From Halictus rubicundus (lineage: Eukaryota > Arthropoda > Insecta > Hymenoptera > Halictidae): DNA of 64,000 nucleotides. The translations under genes and the position numbers were made by a program. The stretch lies in contig NC_135161.1 of the NCBI RefSeq assembly GCF_050948215.1, positions 2,266,830 through 2,330,829 of the forward strand. Direction: 5' to 3'. This document shows, piece by piece, positions 1 to 11,666 of this stretch; position 1 is the stretch's first letter; each line of letters begins with the position of its first letter. The notes beneath the pieces are model-generated. The model did no database searches, was not told the DNA's origin, and worked only from the letters and a program-made list of their open reading frames with translations.

Positions 1-204
1 TTGTTAGAGTCCCTTTCGAGTGAAATTTACTGCGTGCCATTCTTTAATAGGTACGTTGAGAAGGGCGTGACCCACTGTAAGGCAGGCTTCTGAATATTCT
101 AACCATGTGCCAGTAATGTATATAATGGATTAAAAGATAAGCGATTTTAGCGTTTCTTTTTAAATCTAAGAATTACATTGATCTGTATATCGTTTATGTG
201 TGTA

Positions 205-460
205 TATACAGTGTGTCCCAATTTATCTGGAAATCGAGAATATCTCCGAAACTGTTGATGATACTAAAGAATGTTTCAGACAAAAGTTAAATGGTGTCAC
301 TTTCCGATATAGATATATTTTTTCTATGTGGACGCGTAGAGGTCATATGAAGATCAACTTTTTTTTTAACGGAATCGTATATTTTTTAATGCACTACTCG
401 ATGCTACTCGTCTCTCCCTACAAAAAAGCATTAAATCATTTATGGCGAGAAATCATTTGT
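205..460 (+). repeat. MITE fragment with ACAGTGTGTCCC terminus, copy 1
   Basis: The segment begins TATACAGTGTGTCCC and continues with a body that recurs at 56531-56770 (shared stretches include ATCTCCGAAACTGTTGATG and GCACTACTCGATGCTACT). Only one terminus is visible, so the copy is truncated on its right side. The terminus belongs to the ACAGGGTGTCCC class seen many times in this window. No coding potential is apparent. Confidence 0.7.
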
Positions 461-1602
461 TTAGAACAGTGGTGGCGAACGTATAACCCGCGGGTCAGAC
501 ACTGACTCACGAAGGCTTTTTAAATGATCCACGCGTTGCTTTTTATAAACTTATTTTTTATATCATAAAAAAGAGAACAGACAATCGAAAATATTAAGGA
601 ATCAATTAAGAAATCAAAGTACAAATATCTATGCGAGTATCGACAGTTTTTGTGTGAACGTAATGCGGCAACACTGCACTCTTAAAACTGACAACGTAGT
701 AAAATCTAGCTTCCTCAGACACACATCTTTTATGTTGCAATGTCACTCAACGTAATTAATGGTAATCACCCCATTGATATCAATTTTTGACGTCTTTATT
801 TTTGCCCCTCTCTCGCAAAAGTAAAAGTTGTAAAAAGAAGAAAGCGTAAATCTTTTTAGAGGATTTTAAAAGTTAGAACCAAAAAAAAAAGAGTCAACTG
901 TGAAGTTTTTCTGTTAAAAATCTTTTTTTCAAATTTTTTTAATTATAAAAATTTGTTTCCAAATTATTGGTACCCTTTTTACCATACCCTCCCGTTGCAA
1001 GTCATGCCACTGACTTAGTGACCCATGGGCTAGTATTAAAAAAAAAAAGAACAAAATTTGACCCACCTCTCAAAAAGGTTCACCATCACTGGTTTAGAAG
1101 ATATTTTGATTTTAATAATGAGTATTGGACTTAGTACTGTACAGGTCTTAGCACTCACTTTGCTAAAGTTGGTATACGAAAGTACTGCCTCCATTTGTTC
1201 TTTCCATGTGCCATAATTGTCTTTGGCTAATTTGTCTATTTGACTATAATGATTCATGATTAGTTTCTCTTAACCGTGGACACGTGGCGCTTTATACGTT
1301 ATGTTAATACTCGAAGCTACTTCTTTTACTTATGTATTGATAACCTTGATAACCTTTAACAATACTTTATTAATAAGCACAAGATACAATATCATATCTT
1401 TCTAATCAAAACGATTGTACTCTACGATACGTCTACTGCGTGGAAAGTGTCAAGCAACAGAGTTATCTCAAGAATCGGCAATGGGCCACTAGAATGGTGG
1501 CGTTGTAGTCGAAGGGTGCGTTGGTGCCAACATTAGCATTCTAACAAAAATAAATAAAAATCTGTCAGTTACACCGATTAACACATCTATAGTTTTGCAA
1601 GT
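461..1602. other. Unassigned AT-rich DNA
   Basis: I see no recognisable gene here. Short open frames occur at 1036-1257 on the minus strand and elsewhere, but their products are low-complexity and not recognisable. Poly-A and poly-T runs are common. Confidence 0.5.
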
Positions 1603-2116
1603 TTAAGGGCCAAGACTCCGGAGGTTCGCGATAAGGTAGAGTGACAAGGTTACCGACAAAAATAGGCGAAAAATGGTTTTACCTGTCTCAACTTTTCGTC
1701 CTTATATGAGAATATTTTTCGCTGGGAAAGGGCTCATTCGAAAGAGGAAGGTTCAATCTAGCGCGAGCTGGTCGTCAGCTAACGAGATTATGCAGATATT
1801 TGGTGATATCAGCGTTAGAAGTAGGCCAAAAATTGACGAAGTGCATGCCGTGGAATCCAAGCATTTTTATGCCATTGGATGAGTTTTTTGGATGAAATCG
1901 AGAGTAGTGCGCGCTAGAAAATATCTCCAGCTACAAATTGAGCTATACTTTGTCTTGATTCTCTGCAAAATAAAGTCAAAAATTTGAAGCACGTTTCTGG
2001 CGTCAGGATTCATAATATCGATATTACAGAGCAAAAAATGTGACAAGTTTAGTCAAAAACTTAAGGTACGTCGGATCAACACCAAGACGGATCTTAAGTC
2101 TGTGTCTGAAGGCTGT
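1603..2116 (+). repeat. 514-bp interspersed repeat, copy 1
   Basis: This block matches 29420-29933 over its whole length, with the same length of 514 bp and scattered substitutions. Both copies start TTAAGGGCCAAGACTCCG and end GTCTGAAGGCTGT, and similarity stops abruptly at both ends, so these are true element boundaries. Each copy has an open frame of 69 codons starting ATGGTTTTAC (here 1673-1882); the two products share the core KGLIRKRKVQSSA and the end SKHFYAIG. I see neither clear terminal inverted repeats nor a target duplication, so the class is unknown. Because the noncoding parts are equally similar, the frame need not be functional. Confidence 0.75.
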
Positions 2117-4508
2117 CAATGGAAATTATACAGCAGTTACCGACCTGCTGACTCTGAAAAAGTCACGTGACTATCCCGGGACCTTAGGACATGTTCCTAA
2201 GGCTTAACCCGCCCGGGCCACCTTTAAATCACGCGACGGTTACAAAAATGGTGATTGCCAGATTGCGTTGTCGTTCGAGTCGACCAGTCGTGGACCAAAC
2301 ATTTCAGTATTTTATTATTAGTACTCCTATCATGTGTATTATAAGTGTTTTGTTTTTTATAATTGTATGTGTAGATCTGCGAGCTAATTCCATACTAATA
2401 AGCTAATATTAAACGTTAAATTATGTATCACCTTATTTGTGAAAGTTTTAGTACTGATATCACAGATTAAGTACTGTATCGCTGATAATGTTAAAGCACA
2501 GGATGTCTTCAAAGTTGAAAATTTGAAAAAAAATTACAGATTCGTATTCAACTCACGAAGAACTGTTAGAAAGTTTTAATCGAAGCTACATATCCGGACA
2601 AAGTTAACATTTGTCGAACAGTGTTGCCAATTATACCTAATCTATAAATAATCACGGGAGAAATGTTCATTATTTACGTCTTAATATTTCGGCTTCCCAA
2701 AGGTTATTGCTAGTCTGTTTAATGAGTATGTTGTGTCTGACAGAAGCACGATAATTTCCGTTTATATGATAATTCCGCAAAAGACGTTATATTATTTAAG
2801 ACTATTTGTTTACGAATAAAATTGCTTTCATGTCACATGACATCATGATGTCACATGAGTTTTAGAGTTGTATGATACATAATTCGACTACGTATTTATC
2901 ACGACAATAGAAACATGCTTCTTAATTCGATTATTTAGTTACAAGTTATTAGGTATATCGGAAAGCTCTGCTCGGTTTAAAAAAAAAGGCATTTATCATC
3001 TTATTTCTACATAATTTTACTTTTTTTTTTGTTATCTATAATCCATTGTTATTTTAAGTCTCTATAAAATGCTTGGTCTCTAACAATACGCACTTTTGTT
3101 AAAATATATACTTGCATATTTTAGTTTTAAATCTGTATTCCTCTATTTTTAGCATCATCCCTGTAAACACGATACATTTTTTAATAAATACTAACAAATT
3201 TTTTTTCTATTTTTAACCATGAAATATTTAAAAAATGGATAGTAGTTTCTAGTGGACCTAATAATTTCTATTATTTTTATGGCTCATTTGACATTACACT
3301 GGTGAATAATCGTAGGCCAATAATGTACCATAATTAGGGTAAATAATGCGTAATAAAATGAGTTATTACATTTGAGTTGCTGTAATATGTAACTATAATA
3401 TTAGGCTACGGACACTTCTTTAATATTAATAGTTCGTAAGAATCTCCAAAAAATAGTAGAAAATTGCTTGATAGGAACTATCGTCAAGTTGTTGAACTTC
3501 TCTTTGTCGAAGTTTACCTCTAAATTTTCGTATTTCAGGAAACATCCACAGTGCATTAATCAGGCTACCACCAAGCTTTTTTCATAATAAACTGAAATGT
3601 GTACCCTACGAATTTTAAGTCGGCTTGCATTCGTCCAATGTTGATATCTTCGGCGATTCAAATGTTTTAATTATTCATTTTTTCTGTTGATACCCTTTCA
3701 AAAAAAAATATGCTTCTTATTCTGACGGAATACATACTGCTGCGTACAATGTGTAATATTGCATGTTGTATGCTGAGAGCTACGAGATTATGCGAGTTTC
3801 TTCACGTGGAAAACTCTCAAATCGTCGCCGTTGTCAGCGGTGTGTGACACGGAATTGCGACGTTGCCAATGTTGCAGCCACTCAAGGGCAGTTCACACCG
3901 TGTCACTGTTACCTGAACGAGTAATCACTTTAATCTTGTCATGCGCAGTATTGGCACCGTCCATTTCTTTATATGTACTTATTTCACAGGATTATACCGG
4001 ATGATTTTAGTATGTGTACGCCACATTGATATTCAACTTCATATCTTTGTGAACGAAGCTTTGCATAACAAACGACATAAACCTTTCGATTAATTTTGAG
4101 TCGTAAAATCTACGTCTTATTTGTATTACGATTTACAATTCGTTTGGTTGCCTTCAGTGATTCAGTTACTATCTCGATCATTTCCAGTTGTTTTAATACC
4201 GCTCATGCTGTCGCGATTTTGTTGAAAATCAAATATAGTAAAGTGCACGAGAAATAAGGAGCCGGAGGGGTTCAATTATTTTATTGGTTTTGAATTTGTT
4301 TATAAATGCTTGAAACTTTGCAATTTTTCTCATTTTTACAAAAACAGACCGTACTTACAAATTTGCAGTGTGGAAATTATCGGATTGAGTTTGTTTTTTT
4401 TTTACTTTAGTCGAAGAGGTGTGGAATTTTCTTTTCATTCGGGAATTAATCTTACAATACCGAAAATTATGAGCGATTACTTATTTTCTAAACTTCGGAT
4501 TATATTTA
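2117..4508. other. Unassigned AT-rich DNA
   Basis: I see no gene or bounded element. The region is rich in T-runs. A slightly more GC-rich patch lies at about 3790-3970 (around GTCGCCGTTGTCAGCGG), without an interpretable frame. Confidence 0.45.
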
Positions 4509-4815
4509 AACTCATTTTCCGTTAATATAATTGTAATGGAAAGTACTTTTCATCGTCCATTGCACAAGTAAATATCATCGGAATTATATCATACTTGGTA
4601 TCATTTTCATTAGAAAGATGCCACGAATATGTTGGTGAAAGTGCCTTAAAAAAATAATGGAAAATAAAGAAGTTTTGTTATTGAATTAGTAGCAGTCTCC
4701 TGGTCTTAGACTCGGCGATCGAGGCCTCTCGAGCTCGTGGCTCTCACGGGCTACACCCCGCGGTAGTGGCGATACTTCTAGGACAATTACAGGCTAGATA
4801 TTTGGGACATTTATC
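4509..4815. repeat. Foldback family B, partial copy
   Basis: The stretch from about 4509 contains family B core sequence (TAATTGTAATGGAAAGTACTT, AAGATGCCACGAATATGTTGG) followed by the family arm (ATTAGTAGCAGTCTCCTGG, then GGCGATCGAGGCCTCTCGAG). Fuller copies are at 13244-13945 and about 49212-49745. The left arm appears lost or too diverged to see. Confidence 0.65.
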
Positions 4816-5980
4816 GAGTAGAGACTGTACTCCGTTTACTTATGAATTATAAAAAGAAACAGTATGAAGTAATTTTATAATGTCGAAGAATTTCTAGAAA
4901 AATTTGTTCTCATTTTTATGACTCTATTTGCTTCTTCGAAAGCAAATACATTTGGGTATTCTTTGTCGTGCGCCTCGTTTTTAATATCATTCGAATAAAA
5001 TTTTGATCGCTGATAAATATTAAGGTTTAATATTAAGATACCAAGCTGTTGAGAAAAAGATGAATTGTATTTAAAATAAAAGTTCCGAAGTATCTTGATT
5101 CGATTTTAGCTTATTTTCCTATACAGAATTTATTACGCCTACACTACAATTTCCGCTCGTATTGCTTGTTTCACACTCGAGAATTTTGGCCGTTTCGTCA
5201 GACAAAGGAGGACACGCGTAAACCTTGGATTACCACTTTCTCTATGTATCAAAGAAATGGGCGGCAGTAACACAGTTCAACGTAATAACAGTTTTGTCGT
5301 GTTCAGCAATAACTGTTGCGTGATCCTTATAGACTTTGTCATTCTAAAACCAAATCCGAAAGCAGAATTGCTCCATCACGCAACGTTTTCGAAGAACATG
5401 GATTTTTGTTAAAATGCATGATTTTGATGAAAAATGAAGTGTTACGCGAAAACTTAACAAGCGAGAAAGTTCAGGTTTGAGTCAAAAGATAGATGGGACT
5501 CTCTTCTATATATCCATTTAACCAATTATATTTTTTTGTACTTTTTAATAGCTGTAAATGCTTGTTAAAATTCGAAAAAGAGCTGACGCGGGTACTTTAT
5601 ACGCTCTGTTTTTGTATTTATGTAAAAAATTCTTTATCTAGCAGGAATTTACTATACAGACATTTCCGGTAGAGAAACCATTCACGAAAAGTATTTGATT
5701 CCCTTATTGACAGCTTGTGTGCGATGCGTTCGCGCTACGCGGCCATTGCAGCCTTTTCTCGGCTCGCCAGGGCCGTAGCTATGGGTAGTCGACATTGGTA
5801 CCACTCAAATATGTCTTTGCTTACTATGCTTAAATTACATCAATTTAGTATTTAAAAATACTAAATATATTCACATTTCATTATGGAAATGCTTAATCAA
5901 GAAAACTAAATACAAAAGAAAAACTTACCTATTACTGATTTAAACAATTTTAAAAATGTTTCCGCCTTGCTTCGCACTTC
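4816..5980. other. Unassigned AT-rich DNA
   Basis: No gene or element was recognised. A short GC-richer patch at about 5720-5790 (GCGATGCGTTCGCGCTACGC) has no interpretable frame. Confidence 0.45.
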
Positions 5981-6170
5981 TACTTGGTATCCCGATTTGG
6001 ATTAGTAGTGGCTCACACCGATATCACCGACCCCATATCGGTTTACGTGGCGTGTTTACACTTTACACTGCTCAGTGATCGAGGCAGCTCAAGCTTCTTG
6101 GCCCCTCGCGGAGTAGGCCCCGCAGTGGCCCCTCGAGTTTCTTATATCGTACAGTTACCTTTTCCTTAGA
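5981..6170. repeat. Foldback family B, single-arm fragment
   Basis: The block carries the family B arm signature GGATTAGTAGTGGCTCACACCGATAT and the GATCGAGGC... CTCGCGG section that also occurs at 13850-13945 and 49560-49690. Only one arm is present. An open frame runs through it but reads the repeat, not a gene. Confidence 0.6.
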
Positions 6171-7410
6171 TCGAATATTTACTGTAACTTGCAGTGCAAT
6201 TCTGATAAAACAGTGATTGAAGAAAAATTCAGGAAGTCTCATTGCTGGTGGATTTCTGAATTATGCCCCCTAATTTATTTTCGTGAAAAGACCTCTCCTT
6301 CGGAATAAATCGTTGGTAAAATTTAATTGACATCACGAGTCAATGTTTTTTTTTTGACCATGTGTTGAATTTAGATAGTGTCATCAATAGGAGGACATGG
6401 TTTATGTATTATATGGGCTCGTACGAAATCGCAGAGGAATGTTTCTAAACATTGCTACTGATTTTAAATATGTGCGTCCGAAATATCAGCCCCTTAGTTG
6501 ACAAGCGATTAAGTCCACTTTCTTAACATCGCAATTTATCGGAACTTTTACGTAGTAACGTTACGAAAAATTAGGAGCAGAATGTAGCTTCATTTAAAGA
6601 AAATAAATTGAAAATGTAGTATCTGTGATAGTATAACTTGAAATAAAAATCGCACAAGCCCAAAACTTTGGATTGAAGCCACTATTCCAGAAATTTTTAC
6701 CATCATTTCATTTATGATGTAAAATTGATTTGTACTTTTTATAAACAAAAACACATAGTATAAGTATGTTAAGTTGATCAATAAAATAAGCATACATAAG
6801 GCTTTCTATTTCAATAGCAAACAACTTTTTTCAAATTTTGGACTTGTGCTACTTGTCATCTAAGGGACTCATATGTAGGTACGTAGAAAGGGCTACTTAT
6901 AGAAGGAAGTATTTTATTAATTACTTTCTAGAATATTAGTCAATCTGTGAACAAAGGTGAACAATGGTGCTGCGGCGGAACCTAATTAAAAACTTTTAAT
7001 TCTTATTATAATTCCGGTTTATCGCCTATCGATCTAATAGTTTCAGAAGTTGATTCGTTCAAAATAGTTATTGATACGGCGGTGAAAACGTCGAAAACCA
7101 GTTACGGCAATAAGAGCTGTTTTAAGTTCACTCGTGTATTCGGAGTGTGCAACTACTTTCAGCGATAAGAAAAAAGCGGCGCAATTCGAGACCGAAAACA
7201 TGTTTTGTGTTAACACGAGATTTCACGTGCAGACGATTACGATGAAACTCCGTGCACGAAGAAACGAATGTTTGTCACTTTTACCTTCACTTTTGCTTAG
7301 AAATCAAAAACATGCATTTGTAACATTTACCTAAAAAAGACCAAAGAAATCGGTTTTTATTTTTTTTTTTAACTATCACGCATCAAATGGTAAAATCTGA
7401 AAAATTCATG
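6171..7410. other. Unassigned AT-rich DNA
   Basis: No gene or bounded element is visible. Open frames at 6590-6793 (minus) and 7134-7334 (plus) are short and unrecognised; the first is highly hydrophobic, as expected of AT-rich noise. Confidence 0.45.
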
Positions 7411-7682
7411 TACAATAATTATAACAATATATCGGTACAATTTGATAATCTCAAAGCTTGACATGTCTCAGATTTTTCTCAGAATTTTTAAACATCATTA
7501 ACTAGGGAAAATAGCCAGAAACAGATTTTTCGATTTTACCCCATAACTACCTTCCCGATCGAGATATGGGGTTGAAATTTTACACAGTATGTTTCTTCTT
7601 GATGCCCTATCGAATGACCCATCGGCCATATAATTCGACTCAAGGGCACTTTTGACCTTCTTATCCGGCTATATCCTTTCAC
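7411..7682 (-). repeat. Family D MITE copy (CCGGATAAG...GTGCCC terminus)
   Basis: Read on the minus strand it begins AAAGGATATAGCCGGATAAG and continues through GTGCCCTTGAGTCGAAT and a section around ATTCGATAGGGCATCAAGAAG. The same order of blocks recurs at 16735-16781 (end only), 20186-20430, 53115-53190 (end) and 62967-63190. The 22733-22864 palindrome uses the same terminus. Only one terminus is visible in this copy. Confidence 0.65.
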
Positions 7683-8110
7683 CAAAATTGATTAATTGGA
7701 TTACGAGTTATAAACGATCAAAGATGGTAAATATTGTAATTTTTCACGATTTTCGACCTATAGCTGTCAGTTTTACCATTTTTGATTAACAACTAGTTAC
7801 GTAACGGTATGCCTCTCGTTAATATTTGATCGCTTAAGACCAGTGCTGTCCAAAGATGTATGCGTATCCCGGGAGACAGACCGCGTTTCCAGCACTGTCC
7901 ACCGAGACGATAATGACGCAGCGGCGTGCGGAGTTGCGCAGCAGAACCGCGAGAATTCTCACACGTGATTTAAACCGTAACATTTCATAACATCACAATT
8001 TTGTAAATTAAGTCCGTTTTTAGTCAAACTGCAGAACGGCTACCTACCCTCCAATGGTGATGATTTTGGGATATATTTCAGAAATCGTGTTTTCCGAGAT
8101 ATTCGTGAAA
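7683..8110. other. Unassigned DNA with a short GC-rich patch
   Basis: The first part (around ACGAGTTATAAACGATCAAAG) resembles sequence near 35440-35500 and probably belongs to family D or a related repeat. A GC-rich patch at about 7870-7965 has no convincing frame. Confidence 0.4.
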
Positions 8111-8345
8111 AACTAACGGTTTTATCTCCACAACTGTCGCAAAGGTCTCCATCATAACTGTCAAAATGTTGTCCCCACCACCGGGGGGATCTCCCATGGA
8201 ACCGAGCCGGCAAGGCGTCGAGTATCGGTGAAATTCACACTAGTGTAAACGAAGCAAAAGATTGCAAATTTTTTAAATTTTTACCATCGTATTCATGTCG
8301 TGTTACTAATTAAAATGACACCAAACACGATATAGGACAATTCTA
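8111..8345. repeat. Family B-related inverted repeat copy
   Basis: The stretch around CTGTCGCAAAGGTCTCCATC and GTCCCCACCACCGGGGGGAT is the reverse complement of 14990-15110 with substitutions, and the following TTTACCATCGTATTCATG... AAAATGACACCAAACACGA part matches the inverse of about 14830-14930. The two copies are therefore in opposite orientation 6.5 kb apart. The central block resembles foldback family B. Confidence 0.55.
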
Positions 8346-9381
8346 AATACTCGTGTAATAAGAGATTATAGTTTCAGGCATGAAAGAGGCCGGCGAATGG
8401 AAAAGAAAGAGAGGCAGAGAGTCCTTTTTCTTTTTCAGTCGCTATCCCTCTCTACGTTCGGTACATTACGAAGAATACAACACCTCCACTAGAACTGTCG
8501 CCCGGCAGAGCCGACGCGGCCATAAGACAGTTATGGAGATACTACTGTACAGTGAATTCTGCCTATACTTGTGCGAGGCTGCAAGAATTGTTTGTTATAA
8601 CTCGATTAAAAGTGACTGGGCAGATTGGTTTGGGCAAGGTTTTGTAACCTGGCCGCATTGCGACGGCCGGCAATTTTTGTGTGACATAATTATAGACATT
8701 TCTTGTAGTCGCGCATATGTAGTTGTGCACGGGAACTTTATGCTCATTCGATGGTCCTGTTCATACAGGAGATAAGCGACCGTCAATATCAACGCGTGCG
8801 CTGCCACAGACGCACAGGTATAAACAGAATTCACTGCAGTTGTTCCAACAGTTTCATGCGAATATCTCGGAAACTAAGCGAGGCTGCCACTGACGTGCAA
8901 AGGAACAAGTTGCTCAAAATGATGAGATTGATAAGATATCCATAAGTCATGGTAATCGGAGGGTAGCAACTGCTCTGCAGTTTCATCGAACCCTGGTGTA
9001 ATACTGAAGAAAAAAGATATTGTCGAAATATATTGCTCAGGACTGTAGTATTCATTCGTTTCCCCATTGGCCGATACTGTGCGACTCAACCCTATAACTT
9101 CTGTCTGAAGTCTGAAACATTTTTTCCATTGCTAATATTTAGGAAAATAATCGCGTATATAGATTTAAACTGGGTATACTGTAGATCAGTGCCGGGCACG
9201 TGTGCCTCAACTTTTACTATCTCTTTCGCGATTCCGATCAATTGAAATATTTTTCAAAAATCTTCTACACCTCGTCTAATAAACTAATCCTTCTAACTTC
9301 TAAAAAACGCTCAAGTCATTTGAAAACTTATACTGTTTGAAATGGTATGCAATCAGTTTTGCTCTTTACTGTGCTTTTCGG
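8346..9381. other. Unassigned stretch with a short imperfect inverted repeat
   Basis: Sequences around 8543-8583 (CAGTGAATTCTGCCTATACTT) and 8800-8840 (reverse complement near ACAGGTATAAACAGAATTCACTG) form an imperfect inverted repeat about 260 bp apart, consistent with an old MITE. Part of 9215-9330 is the reverse complement of 35205-35310 (CACCTCGTCTAATAAACTAATCC). Open frames here (for example 8380-8775) run through this repeat and encode nothing I recognise. Confidence 0.4.
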
Positions 9382-11666
9382 CTTAACTTCGCCTTGCCAA
9401 GCCGAAAATTTTTAACTTTATTTTTATATAATCCTGTAGATTTTTACAAGAAAATTCTAAAAATCCGAGTTGTAATGATAGGAATTTACTGGTTCAAAAA
9501 TTATACGTGTGTAAAGTTGAGCGATTTTAAGCGTTTCTGACAGGCAAGGGCGCCGCCATATTGGTATGTACTCTGACATCGTCCAATGAGGTCCGGTCAT
9601 CAAGCCAGTCCTAGTAAGCTTACAAATCTACGTTATCGACATCACCGCGTGCTTGTGGTGCCACCTAGCGGCTCTGCTCATTAGACGACGCGTAACGCTG
9701 AGTACATACCAACATGGCGGCGGCCGTAAGGTGGGTTTTCCTAGCTGCGTCTGGACGCAGTGTTTTGCGATCCAAACTCCATTCGATGCGATTTGGTATG
9801 TCTTTCCTCCTGTTTCGCTTGAGAAGCAAGAAGAAAGAGGATCGTCCGAACCCAAACACGTGCGTCGGTCGATTTACTGTAGGCGCTCGACGCGCACGTT
9901 TTCGTTTCTACCTACGCTTCGAGACCTCCGAATGGCGCCCCAGACGCAGACGCAGACGCAGACGTTTTGGGCCCACTGCTGCCGAAACAGTCGAGACGCA
10001 GACGCACGCGTTTTGTGACCCACCGCTTCAGAATACTTTTCGGACTACTGTTTCGATTTTGTTTAAATTTGGATATGTTGTAATCTGTGCTGATGTATGA
10101 ACATATCTCAGAGAATTATTCGAAATCTTCAAAATTATTGGCTTTACAGACGTGTAAAATAAAGTGTCAACATTTTTTCCATTAAATTATAATGGCTGAT
10201 CTAACAAACCGATGAAAATGAGTTTTTACGAAAACTACTTTTACAAAACAATTTATATCACGATTATCATTAAGAATATAAACATTTTTGTTATTTGAAT
10301 CGTCATCGAGACAGACTGTTCTTTTTAAATAATTTATCAAAAACATTAAAACTGTGGAAACATTTTTCTAGAAAAATTTTGACAAATTTTGGAAAAATGT
10401 GACCGCACTCTATGATTGTTTCTCTGTGCAGAAAAGCTGATTTTAGGTGAAATTTTTAAAGCATACATCATACATGATAAAGAAAAATGTAAAATGCATA
10501 TTATTTATTAATTTTTTAAATAAAAAAATATAATAACAATTTTTTAGCTTGCTTACATTATTTCAATAGCGCTCGTTAACCACTGTTCAAACCACTGTCA
10601 GGAAAAGGCCTGTTGCGTTTTTGCGACTGTGATTCAGTAAACGAAAATTTTCTTTATTTAATATAAAAGAATGGTTTGAAATATTTTTTTATACATATTA
10701 ATTCCACATCTTTCTTTAAAATGTATCCCTTAAGAATTTCACCTAAAAAATCAAATAACCGTAACTTCCGCGCGATTCATTGTTGGATATTCTGAAAGTT
10801 GATATTTAAACTTAAATCGTGGCCAAGACTGGCCGAACCTGGCCGAGATTGTTTGCACAAAGCTCTATAGTACACCTGGCCGAAACGATCAGTGCCAGAC
10901 CAAAATCTCTTAACAGATTTTTGACATGCTTCTATAAATAAATAATGAGTGGAAAACAAAGATTTCCAATTACTCCATATGACTTAATGTTAAACAACTT
11001 TCTTGAAAAATTATTTTTGACTGTTAATACCTCAAGCTATGTGTAATAATATCTCCGTAAATTTTGTTTTTAAATCGGACTTTGGTTCACTATTAGACAA
11101 TACAAAAATAACTTTTTGTTCGTCGTTTTTTTATCAACATTCTTAGAAGAATCTCGTCATCTTCTGCTTCTTCTTTAAGCAGTAACAAAAGTGATTTTCG
11201 ATTCATTTTTTCACCGCGAACTGATTCTGCTTTCTTTACCTACAAACTCTTCGTTCGATCGTCAACGACGTACTAAAGAACAGAAGAGAAAAGAAAAAGG
11301 ACCTACAACCACCATAAAAATGCGTACGGACGCACGTGCCTAAACGTAGACGCATGCGTTCAGACGCGCGTAGGAAAACGCGTTTAAGAAATCCAGACGC
11401 AGTCGCATGCGATCGCGTCTGACGAAGTTTGACGAATGGAGTATAAAAGGCCTCAGGATCGCAAAACGCTGCGTCCAGACGCAGTTAGGAAAACCCACCT
11501 TTACCTGTCAAAATCGCTTACAATTGTTCAACTATAAACACGCCTAACTTTTGAACCAGTGAATTCCTAACATTAAAATTTGGATTTTTGGCATGTTCTC
11601 GTCAAAATCTACAGGATATTATATAGAAAGTTACACAATTTTTGGGTTGTCAAGGTGAAGTTTAAC
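9382..11666. mobile_element. Foldback family A element split by a nested insertion
   Basis: The left part (9382-9728) has the family A arm: CTTAACTTCGCC, ATATAATCCTGTAGATTTT, GGAATTTACTGGTTCAAAAA, GACAGGCAAGGGCGCCGCCAT. It then crosses a spacer into the start of the other arm (GAGTACATACCAACATGGCGG, ending 9725). The rest of that arm resumes at 11501 (TTACCTGTCAAAATCGC) and ends near 11666 with AAGTTTAAC. The uninterrupted copy at 41134-41526 shows the original order. The 1772 bp between belongs to a different element. The family is noncoding and has no clear target duplication here. Confidence 0.75.
9729..11500. mobile_element. 1.77-kb element with 45-bp terminal inverted repeats
   Basis: The ends are inverted repeats of 45 bp (9729-9773 and 11456-11500), identical at 43 positions and beginning AGGTGGGTTTTCCTA. 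Both carry an internal palindrome (CTGCGTCTGGACGCAG). The element interrupts a family A foldback; flanking trinucleotides are GTA (9726-9728) and TTA (11501-11503), compatible with a 3-bp target duplication that has mutated once, as in PIF/Harbinger elements. GACGCA-type units are concentrated near both ends (9941-9964 as four tandem copies, 11340-11430 dispersed). The interior is AT-rich with no credible transposase, so I read it as nonautonomous. Superfamily assignment is tentative. Confidence 0.75.

Noticed and set aside
8380..8775. 131-codon frame on the plus strand
   Set aside because: It spans an old inverted repeat and its product is not recognisable.
9653..10100. Overlapping frames of 121-128 codons encoding arginine- and glutamine-rich tracts
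   Set aside because: They read through the terminal repeat and GACGCA units of the 9729-11500 element in several frames at once.
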